Positions 24,659-33,212 of a DNA stretch of 55,321 nt are shown here, in pieces. The notes below the pieces were generated by a model. It did no database searches. It was given only the letters and a program-made list of their open reading frames with translations, and was not told the origin of the DNA. A program made the position numbers and the translations under genes. The stretch comes from JBBKWQ01 sp037969115 (GTDB lineage: Bacteria; Actinomycetota; Acidimicrobiia; Acidimicrobiales; Ilumatobacteraceae), in NCBI GenBank assembly GCA_037969115.1, contig JBBKWQ010000313.1, positions 1-55,321 of the forward strand, in the 5' to 3' direction. How positions within the stretch are numbered: the first letter of the stretch is position 1; each line of letters opens with the position of its first letter.

Positions 24659-26335
24659 ATGGCGATGACTTTCCACGAGGCGTGCGCGGCCGTGTGCGCT
24701 TCCGGAACACCCTTCGAGATCGTCGATGCGAACGTCGACGGAGTGGCCACGAAGGTGTTCGTCGGAACGCCCCCGAACGCACGGACGTTGCTCGACCTCG
24801 CGGCCGCCCGCCGTGACGACTTCATCGTGTACGAGGAAGAACGTTGGCCGATGCCCGACGTGCTCGACCTCGTCGGGCAGATCGGGCACGCGCTCGTGCA
24901 CCACTTCGGCGTCACCCGCGGTGATCGAGTCGCCATCGCCATGCGCAACAACCCCGAGTGGATCGCATCGTTCGCTGCCATCGTGGCCGTCGGCGCCGTC
25001 GCCGTTCCGTTGAACGCCTGGTGGCAGACCGACGAGATCGTGTTCGCGCTCGCGGACTCCGGGGCATCGGTGGTCTTCGCCGACGACGAGCGAATTGCTC
25101 GGATGAGAGCGGCCGAACCGGGCGCGATCGAGGCCCACGTCGTGGCCGTGCGCAGCGATGCCGGCCTGTCGGCCGGAGAGAGTCGCCTCGACGACGTCTT
25201 GCAGCTCGGAGCGCGGCTTCCGGCGGTCGATATCGACACCGACGACAACATGACGATCCTGTACACGTCTGGCACGACGGGACGACCGAAAGGAGCGGTC
25301 TCGAGCCATCGAGCCGTGCTGAGTGCTCTGATGAGCTTCGCCGCCAGAGGGGCGGTGGCCGCACTCCAGGAACCTGCCGAGCCCGATCCCGATGCCCCGC
25401 CGACGGCGTTCATGCTGTGCGTACCGCTGTTCCATGTGACCGGCCTCATTCCCGTCATGCTCGGCTCGTTCGTGAGCGGTGCGAAACTCGTGATGACGCA
25501 CCGCTGGGACCCCGCCCGCGCGCTCGAGCTGATCGAGCAGGAGCGGGTGACCAACTTCGTCGGGGTGCCGACCATGAGTTGGGATCTGCTCGAAGCACCG
25601 ACGTTCAGTTCTCGTGACACGTCGAGCTTGCGGTCGGTCGGTGGAGGCGGAGCGCCGATGCCGCCCGAGCTGGTGCAGCGCATCGACGACAACTTCGCGA
25701 ACGGGCGCCCCGGGCTCGGGTACGGCATGACCGAGACCAATGCGTACGGGCCCCAGAACGCTGGGCGCGACTTCGTGGCCAATCCCACGTCGACCGGACG
25801 TGCGGTCCCGATCATGGATCTGCGGGTCACCGACCCGGAGGGCAACGTGCTCGCCGTGGGTGAGACCGGCGAAATCTGGTTCAAGGGTCCGAACCTCATC
25901 AAGGGCTACTGGAATCGTCCCGACGCGACTGCCGAGACGCTTGTCGACGGATGGCTCCGGTCGGGCGACATCGGGCACATCGATTCCGACGGATTCGTCT
26001 ACGTCAGCGACCGAGCCAAGGACATGATCCTGCGCGGTGGAGAGAACATCTACAGCGCCGAGGTCGAAGCGGCCATCTACGAACATCCCGCGGTCTACGA
26101 GGCGGCCGTCTACGGCATTCCTCACGAGCGGCTCGGCGAGGAATTGGCCTGCCACGTCATGGTCAAGCCCGGCGAAGCACTCGAAGTCGCCGAGCTCCAG
26201 CAGTTCGTCGGCGAACGACTCGCCTCGTTCAAGGTGCCGACCAGCGTCCGATTCGTGACCGATCAACTGCCACGCAGCGCTTCCGGCAAAATCCTCAAAC
26301 GCGAGCTTCGCGACGCCGTCGCCGCCGGCGCCTGA
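24659..26335 (+). CDS. AMP-forming acyl-CoA synthetase
   Basis: A 558-residue adenylate-forming ligase that activates a carboxylic acid with ATP and joins it to CoA. The P-loop-like motif ILYTSGTTGRPKGAVSSH, the A5 motif GYGMTETNAYGPQN, A7/A8 motifs WLRSGDIGHID and AKDMILRGGENIYSAEVE, and the catalytic-lysine motif PRSASGKILKREL are all intact. An insertion around residues 235-250 (AALQEPAEPDPDAPP) is a little longer than usual. The chain length of the acid is not predictable; medium- or long-chain fatty acids are likely. A YkgJ-type gene follows 10 bases later in the same operon. Confidence 0.93.
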   Translation: MAMTFHEACAAVCASGTPFEIVDANVDGVATKVFVGTPPNARTLLDLAAARRDDFIVYEEERWPMPDVLDLVGQIGHALVHHFGVTRGDRVAIAMRNNPEWIASFAAIVAVGAVAVPLNAWWQTDEIVFALADSGASVVFADDERIARMRAAEPGAIEAHVVAVRSDAGLSAGESRLDDVLQLGARLPAVDIDTDDNMTILYTSGTTGRPKGAVSSHRAVLSALMSFAARGAVAALQEPAEPDPDAPPTAFMLCVPLFHVTGLIPVMLGSFVSGAKLVMTHRWDPARALELIEQERVTNFVGVPTMSWDLLEAPTFSSRDTSSLRSVGGGGAPMPPELVQRIDDNFANGRPGLGYGMTETNAYGPQNAGRDFVANPTSTGRAVPIMDLRVTDPEGNVLAVGETGEIWFKGPNLIKGYWNRPDATAETLVDGWLRSGDIGHIDSDGFVYVSDRAKDMILRGGENIYSAEVEAAIYEHPAVYEAAVYGIPHERLGEELACHVMVKPGEALEVAELQQFVGERLASFKVPTSVRFVTDQLPRSASGKILKRELRDAVAAGA

Positions 26336-26345
26336 GGAGCGAATC

Positions 26346-27014
26346 ATGTCGGTGGGCAACACGCAGCAGGCGGGCGATTTCGCGACGTGGTTACGCATCA
26401 CCAGCAAGCCGACGCCCGGTAGTCGATCTGCGGGTGAAGTTCCCTGCGGCGAGTGCACGGCGTGCTGTCGAGCGTCGTACTTCATCCACATCCAACCAGA
26501 CGAGACCCGCGCGCTCGACAGAATCCCGGACCGGTTGTTGTTCGATGCGCCAGGGTTGCCTCACGGCCACGTCGTGATGGGCTACGACGACCATGGGCAT
26601 TGCCCGATGTTCGTCGACGGAGGGTGTTCGATCTACGACGATCGCCCACAGACCTGCCGCGACTACGACTGCCGGATCTTCGCAGCAACGGGGGTCGAGC
26701 TCACCGACGACGAGAAGGCTGAGATCGTCACCCAGACGCAGCGATGGAGGTTCGAGACGAACTCCGACCACGACCGGGCGCGCCAAACCGCGCTGCGCAT
26801 GTGTGCCGGCTACCTCCGGGACCACGCTCACCACCTGCCCGCCGGGTCCGTTCCCAAGAATCCGACCCATCTGGCCATGCTGGCCATCGACGTGCACGAC
26901 GCGTTTCTCGCCGTTGACGATTCAGGTGCCACGTACTGTGTCGAACCCGAACTCGATGTGATTGCCGGTGTCCTCGAAGCCTCGATGCAACGCACCCGCT
27001 CGTCAGACCTGTGA
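26346..27014 (+). CDS. YkgJ-family cysteine cluster protein
   Basis: A 222-residue cytosolic protein with the full YkgJ pattern: VPCGECTACCR (Cys34, Cys37, Cys40, Cys41), HCPMFVDGGCSIYDDRPQTC and RDYDCRIF. The family is predicted to bind zinc or an iron-sulphur cluster; its function is not established. AGGAG lies 6 bases before ATG 26346, and the gene follows the acyl-CoA synthetase by 10 bases, so the two are probably co-transcribed. The last 90 residues are helical with no metal motif. Confidence 0.9.
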   Translation: MSVGNTQQAGDFATWLRITSKPTPGSRSAGEVPCGECTACCRASYFIHIQPDETRALDRIPDRLLFDAPGLPHGHVVMGYDDHGHCPMFVDGGCSIYDDRPQTCRDYDCRIFAATGVELTDDEKAEIVTQTQRWRFETNSDHDRARQTALRMCAGYLRDHAHHLPAGSVPKNPTHLAMLAIDVHDAFLAVDDSGATYCVEPELDVIAGVLEASMQRTRSSDL

Positions 27015-27068
27015 GCCCTGCGCTCGTTCCAGTCGTGCCCGGATGGTCGCGATGAGCCGGCGCGTCCG

Positions 27069-27118
27069 GTTGCGCTGACCGCTGCACCGTCGCCCTCCAT
27101 CAGGTCGGTCAGCGCAAC
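27069..27118. terminator. Long inverted repeat between convergent genes
   Basis: Perfect 12-base arms GTTGCGCTGACC (27069-27080) and GGTCAGCGCAAC (27107-27118) separated by 26 bases, in the 133-base gap between the YkgJ-type gene and the converging permease gene. It could form a strong stem and act as a bidirectional terminator. The rest of the gap shows no gene. Confidence 0.45.
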
Positions 27119-27147
27119 GATCAGCGACGGCTTTCGGATCTGTCTGC

Positions 27148-28083
27148 TCAGGCGGCAATTACGTGCGCGAGGAAACCACCGATGACCGCGATCGCGAACA
27201 CGTAGCCCGCCAGGACGACGATCACGCCAGGGCGGGCGAGTCGGCCGAGGATGACGAACTCGGGGAGGTTGGCGCCGGCACCCGAGATCGTGAGGGCGAC
27301 GATGGCGCCGACACCGACTCCAGCGCCGTGGAGCGAGTTGGCGATCGGCACGAAGAGTTCGGTGTTGAAGTACAACGGCGTTCCGAGTGCGGCCGCGACC
27401 GGAACGGACATCACCGGATTCCCTCCCGTCAGTTCAGCCGCCGCCTCGGCCGGTACCAACAACTCGATCGTCACGCCGATGGCGACACCGAGCATCAGCA
27501 GCGGCCCGAATGCCCGGAGCATTCCGGACGCTGCAGCTGCGGCAGACGCCACTTCGTCGCGCATTCCCCGCCAGGGCACACTCGACTCCGGCGTCTCGTC
27601 GCTCGCTGCTGAACAGCCGACGCCCGAGCGTGCTCCGCCCGCGGGCACCAGCACGCGTGCCGCGTCGGGCAACGGCTTCAGGTGACGCTCGAGCCCCAGG
27701 CGTTGTGCCAACAGTGCGAGCGTGAGAGCAGCGGTGAATGCGACGGCCATGTAGGCAACGGCAACGTCGACACCGACGATCACCACGAGTGCTCCGAACA
27801 GGATCGGGTCGAGGACCGGAGCCGCGACGATGAACGCCACGTAGCCCGCCGGCGGTACGCCCGCCCGCCGAAAGCCGACCAAGAGCGGGATCGCCGAATA
27901 GGTGCAGAACGGGGTCACGAAACCGACGGCGATGCCCTTGATCGCGGCAACCAGCGGCGGGCCGCCCATCCACGTACGGAGCCGCTCCGGCCCGAGACGT
28001 CGCTGGAGAAGGTGTACGCCGGCCGCGACGACGACGAAGAGAATGACCAGCTCGACGACGAGGATCCCGGTCGACCTGATCAT
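27148..28083 (-). CDS. ArsP-like permease (DUF318 / PF03773 family)
   Basis: A 311-residue inner-membrane permease with about eight hydrophobic helices in two halves separated by a cytosolic loop (about residues 130-185). The family-typical GFVTPFCTYSAIPLLVGF is in the first half, and its counterpart ALGTPLYFNTELFVPIANSL in the second, consistent with an internal duplication. Relatives include ArsP, which exports trivalent organoarsenicals, and many members of unknown cargo. The start overlaps the stop of the ArsR-type regulator gene by ATGA (28080-28083), so expression is under that regulator. Confidence 0.9.
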   Translation of the reverse strand: MIRSTGILVVELVILFVVVAAGVHLLQRRLGPERLRTWMGGPPLVAAIKGIAVGFVTPFCTYSAIPLLVGFRRAGVPPAGYVAFIVAAPVLDPILFGALVVIVGVDVAVAYMAVAFTAALTLALLAQRLGLERHLKPLPDAARVLVPAGGARSGVGCSAASDETPESSVPWRGMRDEVASAAAAASGMLRAFGPLLMLGVAIGVTIELLVPAEAAAELTGGNPVMSVPVAAALGTPLYFNTELFVPIANSLHGAGVGVGAIVALTISGAGANLPEFVILGRLARPGVIVVLAGYVFAIAVIGGFLAHVIAA

Positions 28084-28397
28084 CGTGCGGGCCCGGTCGG
28101 ATCAACGCCCATGACCGCCGCCGCCGCCGCCGGGAGGGCACTCATGCACGCCGCGTTCACCCGCACCATGGTCTTCACTCCATCCGGCTCCGTGACGACG
28201 AAACCTTCCTGTGCGAGCAGCTGGAGATGGCGAGACACGGTCGACTGGGTCTTTCCGATGACTTCGACGACGTCACCGACGGTCAGCGGCCGGTCGGCGG
28301 TGGCGACGGCGTGCAGCACCTGGAGCCGGGTCGGGTCCGCGAGGCACCGGAACCAGCTTGCGTACTCTGCCACCTCGACTCGACTCAACTGTTTCAT
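28080..28397 (-). CDS. ArsR-family transcriptional repressor
   Basis: A 105-residue winged-helix regulator. LADPTRLQVLHAVA is the family hallmark; the recognition helix lies in KTQSTVSRHLQLL, and the wing in GFVVTEPDGVKTMVRV. It has only two cysteines, Cys18 and Cys84, and lacks the ELCVCDL arsenite site, so the ligand may be sensed differently. It should repress its own operon with the ArsP-like permease: an 8-base inverted repeat directly upstream contains the -10 box. Confidence 0.93.
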   Translation of the reverse strand: MKQLSRVEVAEYASWFRCLADPTRLQVLHAVATADRPLTVGDVVEVIGKTQSTVSRHLQLLAQEGFVVTEPDGVKTMVRVNAACMSALPAAAAAVMGVDPTGPAR

Positions 28398-28398
28398 G

Positions 28399-28422
28399 CT
28401 TCATCGACGATAAACGATGAAG
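28399..28422. promoter_or_regulatory. Probable ArsR operator overlapping the promoter
   Basis: Perfect 8-base arms CTTCATCG (28399-28406) and CGATGAAG (28415-28422) with an 8-base spacer. On the minus strand the spacer holds TATCGT (28407-28412), a -10 box 9 bases before ATG 28397. Repressor binding would cover the promoter. Confidence 0.65.
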
Positions 28423-28542
28423 AGGGTGGGACGCAAACGGTATGTCGCGCGACACAGGTCGCGATCGCTGTCACGATCCGGCGGGCTCGGCAACCGCGGC
28501 TCTGGATCGACCCCGCGGGAGGCGGGCTGCTTGACTGAGATC

Positions 28543-30627
28543 ATGACCGCGCTGACCGAATCCGTCCGACTCGAACGTGATGGCGACATCGCCCTGCTCG
28601 TGATCGACAACCCCCCGGTGAATGCCCTGAGCTGGCACGTTCGGCAGGGACTCCTCGACGGGATGACGAATGCGGTCGCCGCCGGAGCGAGGGCCGTGGT
28701 CGTGACGTGCGAGGGTCGCACGTTCATCGCCGGCGCCGACATCAGCGAGTTCGGTGGCGCCCAGCAGGGTCCGAGTCTCGCCGTGACCCAGGCGTCGATG
28801 GAGAACGCGCCCATCCCGGTCGTCGCTGCGATCCACGGCACGGCGCTCGGCGGCGGCCTCGAGATCGCGTTGTGCGCCCACTATCGAGTGGCGCTGTCTT
28901 CGGCGAAGTTCGGGCTGCCCGAGGTGAACCTCGGCCTTTTGCCCGGTGCCGGCGGCACTCAGCGGCTGCCCCGGCTCACCGGCGTCCCCAAGGCGCTCGA
29001 GATGGTCACGTCCGGTCGCCACATCAGTACATCTGAGGCGCTCGAGTGCGGCCTCGTCGACGAGGTGACCGACGGTGACCTGGTCGCGCTCCGTCAGACC
29101 GCGGTCGCGTTCGCCCACCGGGCGGTGGCCGAGAACATGCCGTTGGCCCGGGTCCGTGACCGCGACGAGAAGATCGAAACGGTCAAGGGCAACACCGAAC
29201 TGTTCGCCGAGTTCCGCGCCTCGATCGCCCGAAAGACGCGGGGGTTCATCGCGCCCGAGTACAACATCCGCTGCATCGAAGCCGCCGTCGACCTGCCCTT
29301 CGACGAGGGGTTGCAGGTCGAGGGCAAGCTGTTCATGGAACTGATGCGCGGGTCCCAGTCGGCCGCGCAGCGCTACTCCTTCTTCGCGGAACGGGCGGCG
29401 AACAAGATCCCCGACATCTCGAAGGACACGCCTCTCATCGACGTGCAGAAGGTCGGCGTCCTCGGCGCAGGCACCATGGGTGGCGGCATCGCGATGAACT
29501 TTGCCAACGTCGGCATTCCGGTCACGATCGTCGAACGCAACCAGGACGCACTCGACGAGGGCCTCGGCGTGGTCCGCAAGAACTACGAACGGTCGCGCTC
29601 GACCACACCCGAGATGCTCGACGAGCGAATGAAGCTGATCACCGGCTCCATCGACAAGGCCGACTTCGCCGACTGCGACATGGTGATCGAAGCCGTCTTC
29701 GAAGACATGGAGTTGAAAAAGTCGATCTTCCGCGAGCTCGACCAGATCTGCAAGCCGGGTGCGCTGCTGGCGTCGAACACGTCGGCGCTCGACATCAACG
29801 AGATCGCCGCGGTGACGTCGCGTCCCGAGAGCGTCATCGGCATGCACTTCTTCTCGCCGGCCAACGTGATGAAGCTGCTCGAGAATGTACGCGGCACGAA
29901 GTCGAGCGACACCGTCGTAGCGACCACGATGGCGATCGGGAAGAAGATCAAGAAGGTGTCCGTGATGGTCGGCGTTTGCCCGGGTTTCGTCGGCAACCGC
30001 ATGTTGTTCATGCGCCGAGCCGAGGCCGAAAGAATGATCCTCGAAGGAGCGACGCCGGCCCAGGTCGACGCGGTGCTGTTCGAGTTCGGTTTCCCGATGG
30101 GTCCGTTCTCGATGAGTGACCTCGCCGGACTCGACATCGGCTGGAAGGCCGAGGAGTCGTCGTCGTCGACCGTCCGCGAGATCCTGTGCGAGAACGGCCG
30201 GCGCGGCCAGAAGAACGGCCGCGGGTACTACATGTACGACGCCGAGACTCGCGCCGCCACGCCCGACCCCGAGGTCGAGCAGTTGATCAAGGACTTCGCA
30301 ACCGGCCAGGGAATCGAGCAGCGGGACGTCTCCGACCAGGAGGTACTCGAACGCCTGCTGTACCCGATGGTCAACGAGGGTTCCAAGATCCTCGACGAAG
30401 GCATTGCCGTTCGCGGCAGCGACATCGATGTCGTGTGGGTCAACGGCTACGGCTGGCCCGTGTACCGCGGTGGCCCGATGTACTGGGCCGACGAAGTGGG
30501 CCTCGGCGAAATCGTCGACAAGATCGAGGGGTACGGCGGCACACTCGGCGGTCGACACTGGGAGCTGTCACCGCTGCTCCGGCGGCTGGTCGACGACGGT
30601 GGGCTGCTCCACACCTTCGCCAACTGA
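28543..30627 (+). CDS. Bifunctional enoyl-CoA hydratase / 3-hydroxyacyl-CoA dehydrogenase (FadB/FadJ-type)
   Basis: A 694-residue beta-oxidation enzyme. The crotonase domain (1-190) has the oxyanion-hole segments FIAGADISEF and HGTALGGGLEIAL, and the catalytic Glu region GLPEVNLGLLPGAGGTQ. A linker follows, then the Rossmann domain with VLGAGTMGGGIAMNFAN (about 305-320), SNTSALDINEIA and GMHFFSPANVM with the catalytic His, and two C-terminal 3HCDH helical domains. It hydrates enoyl-CoA and oxidises the 3-hydroxyacyl-CoA. ATG 28543 was chosen: the 42-codon upstream extension is Arg-rich and overlaps the ArsR operator. No thiolase partner lies beside it. Confidence 0.93.
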   Translation: MTALTESVRLERDGDIALLVIDNPPVNALSWHVRQGLLDGMTNAVAAGARAVVVTCEGRTFIAGADISEFGGAQQGPSLAVTQASMENAPIPVVAAIHGTALGGGLEIALCAHYRVALSSAKFGLPEVNLGLLPGAGGTQRLPRLTGVPKALEMVTSGRHISTSEALECGLVDEVTDGDLVALRQTAVAFAHRAVAENMPLARVRDRDEKIETVKGNTELFAEFRASIARKTRGFIAPEYNIRCIEAAVDLPFDEGLQVEGKLFMELMRGSQSAAQRYSFFAERAANKIPDISKDTPLIDVQKVGVLGAGTMGGGIAMNFANVGIPVTIVERNQDALDEGLGVVRKNYERSRSTTPEMLDERMKLITGSIDKADFADCDMVIEAVFEDMELKKSIFRELDQICKPGALLASNTSALDINEIAAVTSRPESVIGMHFFSPANVMKLLENVRGTKSSDTVVATTMAIGKKIKKVSVMVGVCPGFVGNRMLFMRRAEAERMILEGATPAQVDAVLFEFGFPMGPFSMSDLAGLDIGWKAEESSSSTVREILCENGRRGQKNGRGYYMYDAETRAATPDPEVEQLIKDFATGQGIEQRDVSDQEVLERLLYPMVNEGSKILDEGIAVRGSDIDVVWVNGYGWPVYRGGPMYWADEVGLGEIVDKIEGYGGTLGGRHWELSPLLRRLVDDGGLLHTFAN

Positions 30628-30634
30628 GTTCACG

Positions 30635-30787
30635 CGTCAGAACGCCGAACTCGATCGCCCCACGTGCGTGTAGCTCGGCGGCAAGCGCGCTTCCGATGCC
30701 TCCAGAGGCTCCCGCCAGCAAGACGGACGAGTTGTGGAGTGGGAACGCGGGGCCGGCACCGGGCTGATCGACGGTGAGTCCGCTCAC
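30635..30787 (-). pseudogene. Truncated short-chain dehydrogenase (SDR) start fragment
   Basis: A GTG at 30787 overlaps the stop of the upstream small-membrane-protein gene as GTGA. The first 51 residues read like an SDR N-terminus: SSVLLAGASGGIGSALAAEL is the TGxxxGIG Rossmann motif, followed by HARGAIEFGVLTREL. After this the frame becomes Arg-rich and runs antisense into the 3' end of the FadB/J-type gene, with no NNAG, Ser-Tyr-Lys catalytic motif. Roughly 200 residues are missing. It is best read as a gene cut off by a past rearrangement. Confidence 0.5.
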
Positions 30788-30996
30788 GGAACGGTCGCCG
30801 AAGACTGGGACGCCTGCGGCTCGCTCGGTGATACATGGCGGTCCGAAGAAGGAAGTCGCTCAGCCGGGATCGCAGCCAGTCTGGTCTCTTCGTCCTCTGG
30901 TTGCAGCTCCTCGAGAAGGTGACCGCCGACCATCACGGCCCCGTACACGGTCATGAAGAACACGGCGATGCCGACGGCCATCAGTAGCTCGTTCAT
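30784..30996 (-). CDS. Tiny single-pass membrane protein
   Basis: A 70-residue protein: one hydrophobic helix (LLMAVGIAVFFMTVYGAVMV) and a charged, Pro/Ser-rich cytosolic tail beginning HLLEELQPEDEETR. No known family is recognised. Its ATG overlaps the stop of the 73-residue partner as ATGA (30993-30996), and its stop overlaps the SDR fragment's GTG. Such a small pair may be accessory subunits of a membrane complex, but no partner complex is present here. Confidence 0.7.
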   Translation of the reverse strand: MNELLMAVGIAVFFMTVYGAVMVGGHLLEELQPEDEETRLAAIPAERLPSSDRHVSPSEPQASQSSATVP

Positions 30997-31214
30997 GAGC
31001 CGACCCGCTCGAGCTGTCGGGTCACGCTGCTGTTGCTCACGGGGGCGAGCAGCAAGGTGCCCAGCGAATGGATCGAAGGAACCCAGAGGCCGACGAAGAT
31101 CCCGGCGGTCGTCTCGTCCTTCACGAAGTAGAGCCAGACCGAGAACAAGAAGGACAGGAAGCCGGCCACGAGGAACGGGAGTTTCAGTCGGAGTGCGACG
31201 AGTATGGATTTCAC
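30993..31214 (-). CDS. Tiny two-pass membrane protein
   Basis: A 73-residue protein with two hydrophobic segments (LPFLVAGFLSFLFSVWLYF and AGIFVGLWVPSIHSLGTLLL) joined by a short charged loop VKDETT. GTG 31214 was preferred because AAAGG sits 7 bases upstream; an ATG 12 codons earlier, at 31250, is possible. Function unknown; it is translationally coupled to the next tiny membrane protein. The 220-base divergent gap towards the stress-protein gene contains an AT-rich island near 31250-31270 that could hold promoters for both sides. Confidence 0.7.
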   Translation of the reverse strand: MKSILVALRLKLPFLVAGFLSFLFSVWLYFVKDETTAGIFVGLWVPSIHSLGTLLLAPVSNSSVTRQLERVGS

Positions 31215-31434
31215 GATGTGCCTTTCGGTAGGTGTCCCTCTGTTTAACATCCTTTAGTCTTATTTATTCCGGTGCATCGGACGACGTTCCGGTGGGCAAG
31301 GTGCACACGTGTTCGCCACTGTTGGCCGAGCGTTGCTGCCGACGAGCTACGGTGAGCGTTCGATTCGCGGTCGGGTGTTGCGTCGATGTGGGGGCGCCGG
31401 AGCGAGTCGAATCAACGAGGAGGAGCACACCACC

Positions 31435-31854
31435 ATGAACGACATCGTCGTCGGAGTCGACAAGTCAGCGACCGCACGCAGAGCGGCGGAGACTGCGGCG
31501 TCACTTGCTGCGGCTTTGGGCGTGAACCTGCACGTCGTGATGTGCACCACCCGTCGCAGGAGCAAAGACATCTCGGTGGGCGGCGATCGCTGGCACGTCG
31601 ACTCGATTTCCGAGGCCGAGTCGTTTCTCGCCGGTCTGAGCCGCGAACTCGACCACGATCAGATCACGACCTCGGTCGGCGCCGAGAACCCGGCCGCTGC
31701 GATGTGCGAGGCGGCATCGAGCCTCGACGCCAAGATGATCGTCGTCGGGAACCGACGAGTCCAGGGCGTCAGCAGAGTGCTCGGCTCCATTGCCTCAGAT
31801 GTGGCGAAGCAGGCGCCGTGTGACGTGCTGATCGCCAACACCACCGACGCCTGA
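31435..31854 (+). CDS. Universal stress protein (UspA family)
   Basis: A 139-residue single-domain protein. NDIVVGVDKSATARRAAETA is the opening strand and helix; the ATP-binding signature appears as VVGNRRVQGVSRVLGSIASD, the G-x2-G-x9-G-S/T pattern with Asn/Arg in the first Gly region, followed by the closing strand APCDVLIAN. It probably binds ATP and responds to starvation or stress. ATG 31435 is preceded by GAGGAGG about 12 bases upstream. The 42-codon longer frame lacks any family similarity and was rejected. Confidence 0.9.
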   Translation: MNDIVVGVDKSATARRAAETAASLAAALGVNLHVVMCTTRRRSKDISVGGDRWHVDSISEAESFLAGLSRELDHDQITTSVGAENPAAAMCEAASSLDAKMIVVGNRRVQGVSRVLGSIASDVAKQAPCDVLIANTTDA

Positions 31855-31883
31855 CCGGGCTCACCGACCCGTTCGGAGCGGCC

Positions 31884-33212
31884 TCACCACTCGGCGCCGG
31901 GTCGACGTCGTTGACCGCCGCCACGCAGCTCGAACCGCGCAAGGCGCGTGTCGAGCACGTGGAGGAGATGATCAGCGTGATCGCGCCCGAACACCAATGG
32001 CGGCCGGATCTTCAAGACGTTGTTGAATCGTCCGGTGAGGCCGATCAGCACGCCGTCGTGTCGCAGATCGGTTGCGAGTCGAGCGCCATCGGCGTAGGAG
32101 ATCGGCTCGAGCGTCCCGCCGTCGGCGACGAGATCGAGTCCCCAGAACAGACCGGAACCCTGCACGTTGCCGATCACGGCATAGCGGTCGGCCAGCTCGA
32201 GGAGACCTGCTGCGAGGTACCCGCCCGTCGATGCCGAGTTCGCGAGCAGCCCCTCGTCGTCGATGATGTCGAGCACCGCCAATGCTGCGGCCGCCGACAC
32301 GGGGTTGCCGCCGAAGGTGTTGAAGTACGAGCGCTGCTCGGCGAACGCTGCGGCGATTGCCGGCGTCGTGACGACCGCTGCGACCGGATGACCGGCGCCC
32401 ATCGGCTTGCCGAGCGTGACGATGTCGGGCACGAGTGCATAGTTCTCGTGCCCCCAGAAGTTCTCACCGAGCCGGCAGTACCCGGCCTGCACCTCGTCGG
32501 CGATGACCAATCCGCCGGCTTCGCGAACGTGGGCAGCGCTGAGTGCCACGTAGTCCTCCGGCGCAACGAGGACTCCGTTCGAGTCCCAGCTCGCGTCGAG
32601 CAACAAGGCGGCAACGCCATGACCGCGACCGTTGAGGTCGGACACCTCCGACTGAACCAGCTCTGCGTACCTCGCCCCGAGGCTGGGCTCGCCCGACCGG
32701 TATGGCCCCCGGTATGTATTCGGTGGCTCGACCACGCCGAGCCAGTCCGGGCGCTCCGACGCCGGATACCCGTCGGTCGACAACGTCGCCACCAGGGCCG
32801 AGTTGCCGTGGTACGACCGCTCCGAGACCACGACGCCGTGGGAGCCCGTCACGACACGAGCGATCTCGACGGCGAGATCGTTCGCTTCGGTACCCGTGCA
32901 CACGAAGAAGCACACGCCGAGTTCGCCACCGAGCAGCGCACCAAGACGTTCGGCCAGGCTCACGACCTTGTCGTGCAGATACCTGGTGTGCGTGTTGAGC
33001 AGTCCGGCCTGCGTGCAGATCGCCTCGACGACCCGTGGATGACAGTGCCCGACCGAGGGAACGTTGTTGTAGCAGTCGAGCAGCTGATTCCCGTGAACGT
33101 CGACGACCCAGACGCCCTCGCCGCGAACGAGGTGGACCGGGTCGTCGTAGAACAGCTGGTAGGCAGGGGCGAGTGCTTGCGAGCGCCGCCGCAACAACTC
33201 CTGATCGGTCAT
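31884..33212 (-). CDS. Class III aminotransferase-fold enzyme, likely amine phospho-lyase
   Basis: A 442-residue PLP enzyme. Asp239 in VIADEVQAGY holds the pyridine nitrogen and Lys269 in VTLGKPMGAGHP forms the Schiff base; CTGTEANDLA contacts the phosphate. NVPSVGHCHPRVVEA and the HTRYLHDKV region near residue 80 resemble ethanolamine-phosphate and 5-phosphohydroxylysine phospho-lyases (AGXT2L1/2), which eliminate phosphate and ammonia. Co-translation with an APH-type kinase (ATGA overlap 33209-33212) supports a kinase-then-lyase route. A transaminase function remains possible. ATG 33212 is preceded by GGGGAGAAG. Confidence 0.92.
   Translation of the reverse strand: MTDQELLRRRSQALAPAYQLFYDDPVHLVRGEGVWVVDVHGNQLLDCYNNVPSVGHCHPRVVEAICTQAGLLNTHTRYLHDKVVSLAERLGALLGGELGVCFFVCTGTEANDLAVEIARVVTGSHGVVVSERSYHGNSALVATLSTDGYPASERPDWLGVVEPPNTYRGPYRSGEPSLGARYAELVQSEVSDLNGRGHGVAALLLDASWDSNGVLVAPEDYVALSAAHVREAGGLVIADEVQAGYCRLGENFWGHENYALVPDIVTLGKPMGAGHPVAAVVTTPAIAAAFAEQRSYFNTFGGNPVSAAAALAVLDIIDDEGLLANSASTGGYLAAGLLELADRYAVIGNVQGSGLFWGLDLVADGGTLEPISYADGARLATDLRHDGVLIGLTGRFNNVLKIRPPLVFGRDHADHLLHVLDTRLARFELRGGGQRRRPGAEW

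Noticed and set aside
24401..26491. 696-codon open frame on the minus strand
   Set aside because: Antisense to the acyl-CoA synthetase, which has every family motif; the mirror protein has none.
28471..30558. 695-codon open frame on the minus strand
   Set aside because: Antisense to the bifunctional beta-oxidation gene; composition is that of a shadow frame.
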